Assembly (NCBI GenBank): GCA_947177515.1 | Contig: CAMWUU010000119.1 | Coordinates: 1-9,226 of the forward strand | Reading direction: 5' to 3' | Source of the DNA: an uncultured Lachnospiraceae bacterium | Lineage (GTDB): Bacteria > Bacillota > Clostridia > Lachnospirales > Lachnospiraceae | Length of the DNA: 9,226 nucleotides | Part shown: positions 1 to 5,930 of the stretch, one piece after another | Numbering within the stretch: position 1 is the first letter of the stretch | Layout: every line of letters begins with the position of its first letter | Translations under genes and position numbers: made by a program | Notes under the pieces: generated by a model | Seen by the model: only the letters and a program-made list of their open reading frames with translations | Databases searched by the model: none | What the model was told of the DNA's origin: nothing

Positions 1-139
1 CTTTACAAGGCGCTATTGCGCCAGGAACGGAAGCAGGGAAGTTGGTTGCTACGGCACAGGAGGCTTTACAAGGCGCTATTGCGCCAGGAACGGAAGCAGG
101 GAAGTTGGTTGCTACGGCGCAGGAGGCTTTACAAGGCGC
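1..139 (+). repeat. 63-bp in-frame tandem repeat inside tex (two full copies plus 13 bp)
   Basis: Copy 1 (1-63) and copy 2 (64-126) differ at one base (A at 56, G at 119). A third copy matches for 13 bases (127-139) before the sequence diverges into the conserved Tex helix. The unit is 63 bp, exactly 21 codons, so the frame is preserved and each copy encodes LQGAIAPGTEAGKLVATAQE plus one Ala. Because the repeat begins at base 1, more copies may lie upstream. It looks like a recent duplication of the segment just before EALQGAMDILAE. Confidence 0.95.
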
Positions 140-2078
140 AATGGATATTTTGGCGGAGAGGATTTCGGATGAGGCGGCTTACCGAAGTGAGATCCGCAGG
201 CTGACGGCGGAAGCAGGCAGCATTGTTTCGGAGGCAAAAGATGATAAGGCGGAATCGGTTTATGAAATGTATTATCATTTTGAGGAGAAACTGACCAAGC
301 TGGCGGGGCACCGTGTCCTGGCCATCAATCGCGGGGAGGCGGAAAAATTTCTTACAGTTAAAATAAACGCGCCAAAAGACCGTATCCTTTCCTATCTAGA
401 GCATGCCATTATTAAAAAAGGGAACCCGACAACGGAAGATACTTTAAAAGCTGTGATTGCTGATAGCTATGATCGCCTGGTTGCACCGGCCATTGAACGT
501 GAGATCCGCAATGACCTGACGGAGAAGGCGGAGGACGGGGCGATCCACGTATTCGGTCAAAACCTGGGGCAGCTTTTGATGCAGCCGCCGATTGTAGGCC
601 AGGTTGTACTTGGATGGGACCCGGGAATCCGTACAGGCTGCAAGCTGGCGGTGGTGGATGCGACGGGAAAAGTCCTAGATACGGCAGTAATTTTCCCAGT
701 TGCTGCGTCCAGGGCGAAAATTGAAGATGCAAAGCGCATTGTGAAACGCCTGATTGAAAAATATAATATCACCCTGATCTCGGTTGGAAATGGAACCGCA
801 TCGCGTGAATCGGAGCAGGTTATAGTTGAGTTGTTAAAAGAAATTGACAGACCGGTACAATATGTGATTGTCAGCGAGGCGGGGGCAAGCGTTTATTCAG
901 CCAGCAAGCTGGCAACGGAAGAATTCCCGGATTTTGATGTGGCGCAGAGAAGCGCGGCATCCATTGCAAGGCGCTTGCAGGATCCGCTTGCGGAATTGGT
1001 CAAGATTGAGCCGAAAGCCATTGGTGTTGGTCAATACCAGCATGATATGAACCAGAAGAAATTAAGCGATGCCCTGGCCGGCGTGGTTGAGGACTGTGTA
1101 AATAGGGTCGGCGTGGATTTAAATACCGCATCAGCAGCTTTATTGGAATATATCTCCGGCATAACAAAGGCGGTCGCGAAAAATATTGTGGCTTACCGGG
1201 AAGAAAACGGGAAATTCCGCACAAGGGCGCAGCTTTTAAAAGTCCCAAAACTTGGACCAAAAGCTTTCGAACAGTGCGCGGGTTTCCTGCGCATTAACGA
1301 CGGTGAGAACCCACTGGATGCAACCAGTGTGCACCCAGAATCCTACAAGGCAGCAGAAAAACTTCTTGAGAGCTTAGGCTTTACGACAGCGGATATCAAA
1401 AAAGTGCAAGCTGATATGAAAAACGCAAGGAGCGAGGCAGCAAAAGCCGAGAAGGCCATGAAGCAGACGCAGGATGGGAAAGCAGGAAGGGAGCGTGGCC
1501 GCGACCGTCGCGAGAAAAAAATTCAGGTGCGGGATACCAATACCGCAATGGGGCAGCTTTTGCAAAAAGCATTGGCGGGGTCAGGATTGACTGGTTCCAT
1601 ATCGGATGCATCGTCGGCAAAAGCGGAAACAGAAAAAACAGGGCAAAACCAGACTGCCGTGGCCAAGCCGGAAACGGGGCTTTCGCAGCTAGGCAAGTTA
1701 ATCCGCGACAAAAAGGGGCTGGCAGAAGAACTTGGCATTGGGGAGATTACGCTTACGGACATTATCAAAGAACTTGAAAAGCCAGGGCGTGACCCGCGCG
1801 ATGAGATGCCTAAGCCAATCCTTCGCACGGATGTGCTTGAAATCAAGGATTTGACGGAGGGCATGATACTTAAAGGAACGGTGCGCAATGTCATTGATTT
1901 TGGTGCGTTCGTGGATATTGGTGTCCACCAGGATGGGCTTGTGCATATCTCACAGATGGCAAAGGGGCGTTTTGTCAAACATCCACTTGATGTAGTGAGT
2001 GTCGGGGATATTGTAGAAGTCAAAGTGATGAGTGTGGACGAAGCGAAAAAAAGAATCCAACTGACAATGATCTTATAG
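1..2078 (+). CDS. tex: Tex family RNA-binding transcription accessory protein, 5' partial
   Basis: Tex (YhgF) is a cytoplasmic nucleic-acid-binding protein that influences transcription and RNA metabolism. The reading frame is open from position 3 to the TAG at 2076-2078, giving 691 visible residues; the N-terminal part lies before the window. In order I see the helix EALQGAMDILAERIS (about 121-165), the YqgF/RuvC-like domain starting GWDPGIRTG (612-638), the helix-hairpin-helix region (about 1121-1294, with GKFRTRAQLLKVPKLGPKAF), the HPESY helix (about 1330), the family signature ELEKPGRDPRDEMPKPILRT (about 1770-1830) and a C-terminal S1 domain (about 1858-2075, GTVRNVIDFGAFVDIGVHQD). Two oddities: the visible N-terminus is a 21-residue tandem repeat, and about 90 low-complexity residues (about 1405-1676, rich in K, A, E, Q) separate the HPESY helix from the AEELGIGEITL segment. 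A terminator follows directly. Identity is near certain; no enzymatic activity is implied. Confidence 0.96.
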   Translation, partial: LQGAIAPGTEAGKLVATAQEALQGAIAPGTEAGKLVATAQEALQGAMDILAERISDEAAYRSEIRRLTAEAGSIVSEAKDDKAESVYEMYYHFEEKLTKLAGHRVLAINRGEAEKFLTVKINAPKDRILSYLEHAIIKKGNPTTEDTLKAVIADSYDRLVAPAIEREIRNDLTEKAEDGAIHVFGQNLGQLLMQPPIVGQVVLGWDPGIRTGCKLAVVDATGKVLDTAVIFPVAASRAKIEDAKRIVKRLIEKYNITLISVGNGTASRESEQVIVELLKEIDRPVQYVIVSEAGASVYSASKLATEEFPDFDVAQRSAASIARRLQDPLAELVKIEPKAIGVGQYQHDMNQKKLSDALAGVVEDCVNRVGVDLNTASAALLEYISGITKAVAKNIVAYREENGKFRTRAQLLKVPKLGPKAFEQCAGFLRINDGENPLDATSVHPESYKAAEKLLESLGFTTADIKKVQADMKNARSEAAKAEKAMKQTQDGKAGRERGRDRREKKIQVRDTNTAMGQLLQKALAGSGLTGSISDASSAKAETEKTGQNQTAVAKPETGLSQLGKLIRDKKGLAEELGIGEITLTDIIKELEKPGRDPRDEMPKPILRTDVLEIKDLTEGMILKGTVRNVIDFGAFVDIGVHQDGLVHISQMAKGRFVKHPLDVVSVGDIVEVKVMSVDEAKKRIQLTMIL

Positions 2079-2118
2079 GGGATTTTTTGGCAGTCTTATG
2101 GAATTGCAGACCAATTCT

Positions 2119-2154
2119 ATGCGGGGGATGGGAGTTATTCCCCCGCATTTTGTT
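2119..2154 (+). terminator. Rho-independent terminator of tex
   Basis: A perfect 10-bp stem (2119-2128 with 2139-2148, mostly G:C) encloses a 10-base loop and is followed by TTTTGTTT on the plus strand, 41 bases after the tex stop. It also lies between tex and the convergent acyltransferase gene. The minus-strand side lacks a good T tract, so I call it for tex only. Confidence 0.88.
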
Positions 2155-2181
2155 TGCAGGCCAAAGAAAAGTCATATATCG

Positions 2182-3306
2182 TTACTTTGTTCTGCGCAGT
2201 TTTCCTGATGCAATCCCGACAATCTTTTGAAAAAATGTGCTCATTCCAATTGGAACAGTGAAACAGAGTACAATATAAACCATGGAAAACAGTTCCATAT
2301 GATTGTGTGGGCCGGGATATTTGTACAGAACCGAAACCCAGTTTGGATCGAAATTTTTCAGTTCCACTCCATGACGGTAAAGAAAAGAAAGAGCCACATT
2401 AAACAAAACGATAACAGCATAATGGTGGATCATAATAGTTTTGGTGGAGGTACTGATCTTTTTTATGATCTTGCTCTCCCCAAGGGATAAAGTCAAAATT
2501 TTTGAAATGCGCAGCATAAAAGCAATCCCGGTTAGTGCAACCGCCACGGGGAGGAAGATATTTTTTCCCATTGTAGTAATACTGCCATTCCACATACTGA
2601 TATAAGGGAAGCCATTTGTTTTAACCATCAGAAAATATTGGATTACAAACAGGATCCCAAAATAAGGAAGGTTTCCTAGTCTGTCAAATTTTTCCAGTTT
2701 TTCATAATATAAGTGTCCTAGATGATAAAAGAAGATAGCATAAAGCAGTTTGGCAAGTACCAGCATACCTCCTTTTGCAATGCCATGAACCATCATGCCG
2801 CCGCCGGCGATTCCCATGCACACAAAAGGGAGAAGTAGAAGGGTATCATTGCGGATTTTGATGAATGCGAAAAATTTATGTAAGGACAGGTAAACCACTT
2901 CAACCAAAAATAAAGTAAGCAGAAACCATGCAGGGCTGTTTAACTGGTACTGATCCCCCGTAGTCCATGGAGTAAGAAAGAAATTGGATAAACTGGGGTT
3001 TAACTGGAAGCGTACATATCCTGCGTTTTTTAATAGGAAAACTACGATGGCATAGACCAGATTCCAGATATAATAAGGAAGCACAAATTTCCGGATTAGG
3101 CGAAGGATGGTGCGGCCATAGGCCTGTTCGCGTGCTGGTTTATAAAAATATCCCGAAATAAAGAAAAAGAGCGGCATATGGAAGGAGTAAATAACAAACC
3201 AGTCAAAAAGTTCTGTCTTCCAACTATTTGTTCCCACATGCCCTAAGATAACCAGAAGCATTCCCAGACATAACAATACATCCATTTGTTTATTTCTTTC
3301 TTGCAT
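2182..3306 (-). CDS. Acyltransferase-3 family integral membrane protein
   Basis: This 374-residue polytopic membrane protein belongs to the acyltransferase-3 family (PF01757; OafA and fucose 4-O-acetylase relatives). Members transfer acetyl or other acyl groups to cell-surface sugars, lipids or peptidoglycan. The N-terminus shows the family hallmark: MDVLLCLGMLLVILGHVG, with the conserved His at residue 23, then SFHMPLFFFISGYFYKP at the end of the second membrane segment. About ten hydrophobic helices follow, with basic loops. Length is normal for the family. The start is the ATG at 3306-3304, preceded on the minus strand by GAGAGG with seven bases spacing; the stop is TAA at 2184-2182. The gene stands alone, faces tex, and is more A+T-rich than its neighbours (2641-2700 is 35% G+C, against 60% in 601-660 of tex), which suggests horizontal acquisition. 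The acyl acceptor cannot be told from sequence. Confidence 0.88.
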   Translation of the reverse strand: MQERNKQMDVLLCLGMLLVILGHVGTNSWKTELFDWFVIYSFHMPLFFFISGYFYKPAREQAYGRTILRLIRKFVLPYYIWNLVYAIVVFLLKNAGYVRFQLNPSLSNFFLTPWTTGDQYQLNSPAWFLLTLFLVEVVYLSLHKFFAFIKIRNDTLLLLPFVCMGIAGGGMMVHGIAKGGMLVLAKLLYAIFFYHLGHLYYEKLEKFDRLGNLPYFGILFVIQYFLMVKTNGFPYISMWNGSITTMGKNIFLPVAVALTGIAFMLRISKILTLSLGESKIIKKISTSTKTIMIHHYAVIVLFNVALSFLYRHGVELKNFDPNWVSVLYKYPGPHNHMELFSMVYIVLCFTVPIGMSTFFQKIVGIASGKLRRTK

Positions 3307-3654
3307 TATTTTTCCTCTCTATACTTTTATATTTTGCACAAAAAAGCTTATGTTTCAGCCATTCATGCAATGGATTATAAAGTTACAACATTGACTCTGC
3401 CCTTGACCCTGGGAAAAATTTTCTTTGTTTCCCATCTGGTGAAACAGCAGTATGGTTTAGTATGGAAATTAAAATAAGTTTAATCAATTTTTTGTGAAAG
3501 CACAAGGACAAAATCCCGCCATTCCTTATTGTAACATATTTTATACCCATGGGGTGGGGGAGAAATGTAGAGCTAGGCAGGATTTAGGAAAATGTATTGA
3601 ATTTTAGGTATAAAAAAGTGTACTGGAATCGGGAGGAAATTATTCGGGAAGGTA
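3307..3654. other. Gene-free intergenic region, A+T-rich
   Basis: There is no credible gene here; the short plus-strand ORF (to 3477) has no ribosome binding site and no recognisable domain. The region must hold the promoter of the minus-strand acyltransferase: ATTATA at 3374-3379 reads TATAAT on the minus strand, but I see no good -35 for it. On the plus strand two TTGAC motifs lie 12 bases apart (about 3391-3413), a possible regulator site. No convincing promoter for the downstream Rpn-like gene was found. Confidence 0.5.
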
Positions 3655-4413
3655 ATGCAGGATACGGAACTGTGCAAAGGGCTGCTTGAGAGGATATTCC
3701 CGGATATGAAGATTGACCATATAGAATATCCCACTTTACAGAAAACAATCAACCCAGATATCGATGCGAAAAGTGTCCGCTTGGATGTGTACGTGATGGA
3801 TGGTGAGGGTGCGGTTTACGATATCGAGATGCAAATGACTGACACGAAGGAACTGCCGAAGAGGACAAGGTACTATCAGGCGATGATGGATTTGGAGATG
3901 ATTGACATGGGGGAATCCTATAAAAAGCTGAAGAAAAGCTTTGTGATATTTATCTGCCCGTTTGACCTGTTCGGGAAGAGGCGGCATATCTATACTTTCA
4001 GGAATTACTGTGGGGAAGACAGGGAAATCCTGCTAGGGGACGATACGGCGAAGATTTTTCTGAACATGGAGAGCAGGATGGAGGATGTAAATAAGGATTT
4101 AAGGGCATTCCTCGATTATGTCGCAGGGAGGAAGCCGGAAGATTCCTATGTTCAGAGATTGGCGGAAGTGGTGGAAAGGGCAAAAAGAAATAGGAAATGG
4201 AGGCATGAGTATATGACAATGTTGATGCGAGAACAAGAATCTTTTGAGAGAGGGAAAACGTTAGGGATTGAACAGGGGGTTGAGCAGGAAGAAACCCGGA
4301 TGATTCTCCGTTTGCATGAGAGTGGCTATATGGCAGAACAGATTGCCGATCTATTGGGAAAAGAGATAAAGAAGGTTGAAATGGTTATTAAAAAGAAAGG
4401 CATGAATTTATGA
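3655..4413 (+). CDS. Rpn family PD-(D/E)XK nuclease / putative transposase, probably 5'-truncated
   Basis: The 252-residue product matches the Rpn/PDDEXK_2 group (PF12784): recombination-promoting DNA endonucleases often annotated as transposases and present in many copies in Clostridia. The nuclease core shows VRLDVYV (Asp 44) and YDIEMQ (Glu 58, Gln 60), the D...(E)xQ-type active site, followed by RTRYYQAMMD (72-79) and KKSFVIFICPFD (94-104). The C-terminus has an acidic/basic helical stretch and an HTH-like segment (ESGYMAEQIADLLGKEIKKV, about 222-241). Family members normally begin 15-25 residues earlier. In-frame codons before this ATG read KLFGKV, which fits the usual FMFGKVM lead-in, yet no start codon is available before the TGA at 3598-3600. 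The GGGAGG at 3631-3636 is too far from the ATG (18 bases). The gene is therefore either 5'-truncated or begins at a poorly placed ATG; its activity is uncertain. Confidence 0.82.
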   Translation: MQDTELCKGLLERIFPDMKIDHIEYPTLQKTINPDIDAKSVRLDVYVMDGEGAVYDIEMQMTDTKELPKRTRYYQAMMDLEMIDMGESYKKLKKSFVIFICPFDLFGKRRHIYTFRNYCGEDREILLGDDTAKIFLNMESRMEDVNKDLRAFLDYVAGRKPEDSYVQRLAEVVERAKRNRKWRHEYMTMLMREQESFERGKTLGIEQGVEQEETRMILRLHESGYMAEQIADLLGKEIKKVEMVIKKKGMNL

Positions 4414-4435
4414 AGTGGTTTCTTTGGGCAGGGGA

Positions 4436-4537
4436 ATGGGGAGGTCAGACCATGACATTTCAAGTAGGTTGCAGGAAAGGTTCCATCTATCGAAAGAAAG
4501 GGCGGAAGAGTATATGAAGACCGGAGCATCCGTATAA
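4436..4537 (+). pseudogene. 33-codon ORF, possible C-terminal remnant of a second Rpn-like gene
   Basis: An ORF of 33 codons begins 23 bases after the Rpn-like stop. It ends SSRLQERFHLSKERAEEYMK plus a few residues and TAA. The pattern L-x-x-(R/K)-F-x-L-(S)-x-E-x-A-x-E-Y-M resembles the C-terminal helix pair often seen in Rpn-family proteins. There is no well-spaced ribosome binding site, and the reading frame is also open upstream through the Rpn stop region. A gene remnant or chance ORF is more likely than a functional peptide. Confidence 0.3.
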
Positions 4538-4622
4538 CATGCATCTGTAACTATAATGTACCCTATAAAGTAGACAGCACTGGCGAAATGGATTGGTTTT
4601 AGATAACACCACTGGTAGCAGG

Positions 4623-4688
4623 ACAGCCAAAAGCAGCCATAAAGTCCCAGGATGTCATAACAGGGATTTTATGGCTGCTTTTGGCTGT
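4623..4688. repeat. Long near-perfect palindrome (26-bp arms, 14-base loop)
   Basis: Arms 4623-4648 and 4663-4688 pair over 26 bp with a single G-T wobble (4644 with 4667). The loop is AGGATGTCATAACA. The arm core is AGCCAAAAGCAGCCATAAA. Neither outer side has a T tract, so it is not a standard intrinsic terminator, although it sits 7 bases past the excisionase-like stop on the minus strand. It could be an element-associated recombination or structural site, or a non-canonical terminator. Confidence 0.93.
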
Positions 4689-4695
4689 GGGTGGT

Positions 4696-4836
4696 TTACT
4701 TTAACCTGCCCTGTGAGCGGATATATTCCTGTACCGCCTCCCGTGGGATTTTCCATACCCGCCCAATCCGAAAGCCTTTCAGGATACCCTTCCCCAATAG
4801 TTCATAAACTCGGTTCTTCCCGATGAAAAGGGCTTC
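4696..4836 (-). pseudogene. Excisionase-family HTH protein, N-terminally truncated fragment
   Basis: Minus-strand frame from 4836 to the TAA at 4698-4696 encodes 46 residues: IGKNRVYELLGKGILKGFRI followed by GRVWKIPREAVQEYIRSQGRLK. This is the HTH_17/excisionase (MerR-like winged helix) pattern of small Xis directionality factors of integrative elements: recognition helix, wing (GFRIGRVWKIP), C-terminal helix. An in-frame TAG lies immediately upstream (4839-4837 on the minus strand), no start codon precedes the domain, and about 10-15 N-terminal residues are missing. The fragment abuts the integrase fragment head to head. The domain match is strong; loss of function is inferred. Confidence 0.75.
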
Positions 4837-5474
4837 CTACGGAACTGCACAGACCATGCAAGGGGGAAGCAGCAGAGGATATTTATCAGGTTCACGCAGG
4901 AAAGTAAAGCGCACAGGCAATGGTTGCTATTATTTATCACCTTGCTTGGGACTGGGCTTAGGATAGGGGAAGCCTTGGGGCTTAGGTGGGAGGATGTGGA
5001 TTTTGAAAAAGGGCTGATATCACTCAACCATCATCTTATCTACCGGGTGCAGGATACGGGGAATTGTGAATTCCATGTCACAACCCCAAAACAAGGAACG
5101 GGGTGAGGAAAATCCCACTTCTGCCCGGTGAGTACCCCTGCAAGTATAAACAGGGCAATCTGGAGGATATGCAATGCATACAATAAATTGGAAACAGGGA
5201 AGGCAGTGGAAGAAAAACGCCCTCCTATACTGCTGCCATATTTTAGCTGCCATATCTTACGCCATACTTTCTGTACACGTTTTTGTGAGAACGAAACCGA
5301 CATTAAAGAATACAGGAGATTATGGGACATGGGAGTATCCGTGTGACGATGGACATTTATGCGGAAGCCACAATGGAAAAGAAAAAAGAAGTATTTGGAA
5401 ATCTGGAGGGTGATTCTAAAATTCGGGGACGGAACACACATAAAATCGGGTTTCTGTCCCCTCTGGTTCCTTAA
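4837..5474 (+). pseudogene. Tyrosine recombinase/integrase pseudogene (truncated, frameshifted)
   Basis: The catalytic half of a phage/ICE tyrosine integrase can be read across shifted frames. Segment 1 (about 4837-5103) includes LLLFITLLGTGLRIGEALGL and RWEDVDF (catalytic Arg in GLRIGEA) and runs to CEFHVTTPK, then stops at TGA 5104-5106. Reading GTG at 5103 shifts frame and recovers VRKIPLLPGE, the expected continuation. After an apparent internal deletion, frame 1 resumes with TPASINRAIWRICNAYNKLE and SCHILRHTFCTRFCENETDI (His-x-x-Arg box). At about 5308 a one-base loss moves the remainder to IQEIMGHGSIRVTMDIYAEA, with the GH motif and nucleophile Tyr in MDIYAEAT, ending at TAA 5472-5474. 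The N-terminal arm-binding and SAM-like domains are missing. All catalytic signatures persist but not in one frame, so it is a pseudogene unless the sequence has errors. Confidence 0.85.
5425..5461. repeat. GGGGAC...GTCCCC hairpin at the integrase 3' end
   Basis: GGGGACGGAA (5425-5434) pairs with TTCTGTCCCC (5452-5461) over 10 bp with one G-T wobble, enclosing 17 bases. It lies in the last codons of the integrase pseudogene, beyond the conserved LEG tail. There is no T tract. The GGGGAC(A/G)G palindrome style resembles dispersed REP-like repeats, but one copy cannot show that. Confidence 0.6.
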
Positions 5475-5477
5475 AAT

Positions 5478-5498
5478 TTTACTGCAAGTTTACTGCAA
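5478..5498 (+). repeat. Direct repeat TTTACTGCAA x2 after the integrase
   Basis: TTTACTGCAA occurs at 5478-5487 and again at 5489-5498, separated by one base (11-bp period), four bases after the integrase stop. Short direct repeats next to int are typical of integrase arm-binding or attachment regions, so this is a candidate att-region motif; that role is inference. Confidence 0.6.
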
Positions 5499-5579
5499 AT
5501 CCCTTCAAAAATACACGAAATAATAGCAGAAGACGCATAAAAAGGAAAATAAAGGAAAACTATAAAAACACAAAAAACC

Positions 5580-5608
5580 TTGAGTTATGTGCCTTCCTAT
5601 GCTATAAT
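5580..5608 (+). promoter_or_regulatory. Sigma-A promoter of the ribU transcript
   Basis: TTGAGT (5580-5585) and TATAAT (5603-5608) are separated by 17 bases, close to the vegetative consensus. An A-rich stretch (about 5540-5579) just upstream could act as an UP element. Transcription would start near 5614-5617, about 15 bases before the FMN aptamer. Confidence 0.85.
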
Positions 5609-5629
5609 ACCCTAAAAATAAATACGGTG

Positions 5630-5740
5630 ATTCTTCGGGGCAGGGTGAAATTCCCGATCGGCGGTAAAGTCCGCGAGCGTGTTTACGCAGGATTTGGTGT
5701 GATTCCAAAACCGACAGTATAGTCTGGATGAAAGAAGAGT
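5630..5740 (+). promoter_or_regulatory. FMN riboswitch aptamer (RFN element)
   Basis: The region carries the conserved RFN landmarks in order: GGGGCAGGGTGAAATTCCCG (5637-5656), GGCGGTAAAGTCCGCGAGC (5660-5678), GGATTTGGTGTGATTCCAAA (5690-5709), then ACCGACAGTATAGTCTGGAT (5710-5729). The closing helix P1 pairs TTCTTC (5631-5636) with the GAAGAG-type strand at about 5733-5739. FMN binding normally lowers expression of riboflavin synthesis or transport genes, here ribU 190 bases downstream. Confidence 0.97.
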
Positions 5741-5746
5741 TTTTTC

Positions 5747-5775
5747 TGGCAATGTAGTACGCTGCCATCTTTTTT
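5747..5775 (+). terminator. First terminator-like hairpin in the FMN riboswitch expression platform
   Basis: TGGCA (5747-5751) pairs with TGCCA (5763-5767); the helix continues after one mismatch through three more pairs and closes on a 3-base loop. TCTTTTTT follows (5768-5775). It lies 7 bases after the aptamer. It is weaker than the hairpin at 5808-5829 and could be an alternative or antiterminator structure. Confidence 0.45.
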
Positions 5776-5807
5776 GGTGCGGATGGATTGCGATGGAAAT
5801 GCTTTTT

Positions 5808-5835
5808 GTTCCCCGGGAAATCGGGGGATTTTTTT
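5808..5835 (+). terminator. Riboswitch-controlled intrinsic terminator upstream of ribU
   Basis: GTTCCCCG (5808-5815) pairs with CGGGGGAT (5822-5829) around the loop GGAAAT, followed by seven T (5829-5835). It lies between the FMN aptamer and the ribU start, as expected for a transcription-attenuating riboswitch. FMN binding would favour this terminator. Confidence 0.82.
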
Positions 5836-5930
5836 ATGCGCAAAAATGCATTAGTTTGTGTCTGAAAAAAGATGGATATATCCCCTGTTTTCCGGAAGAC
5901 CGCAAAGAATCCTGTAAAAAGGAGGGTTTT

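Larger units (their letters stand above)
4623..5498. mobile_element. Decayed integrative-element scar (palindrome, xis fragment, int pseudogene, direct repeat)
   Basis: This segment collects pieces typical of the recombination end of an integrative element: a long palindrome, an excisionase-like HTH fragment on the minus strand, a tyrosine integrase on the plus strand broken into three frames, and a short direct repeat after the integrase stop. In intact clostridial elements xis and int normally lie in the same orientation, so the opposed fragments imply rearrangement plus deletion. Element limits are not proven; I saw no flanking target duplication or tRNA gene. Confidence 0.55.

Noticed and set aside
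1..139. CRISPR-like array at the window start
   Set aside because: The repeats are directly abutting, 63 bp, in-frame coding sequence with no spacers; it is a tandem duplication in tex.
1523..2023. 166-codon minus-strand ORF within tex
   Set aside because: It is a shadow frame opposite the conserved S1-domain coding region; no ribosome binding site or family resemblance.
3286..3477. 63-codon plus-strand ORF over the start of the acyltransferase and its upstream region
   Set aside because: It has no ribosome binding site, overlaps the well-supported minus-strand gene start, and shows no recognisable domain.
5793..5930. Extended ribU start at ATG 5793
   Set aside because: It begins within the riboswitch platform, reads through the terminator hairpin and lacks a ribosome binding site; ATG 5931 has an AAAGGAGGG site.
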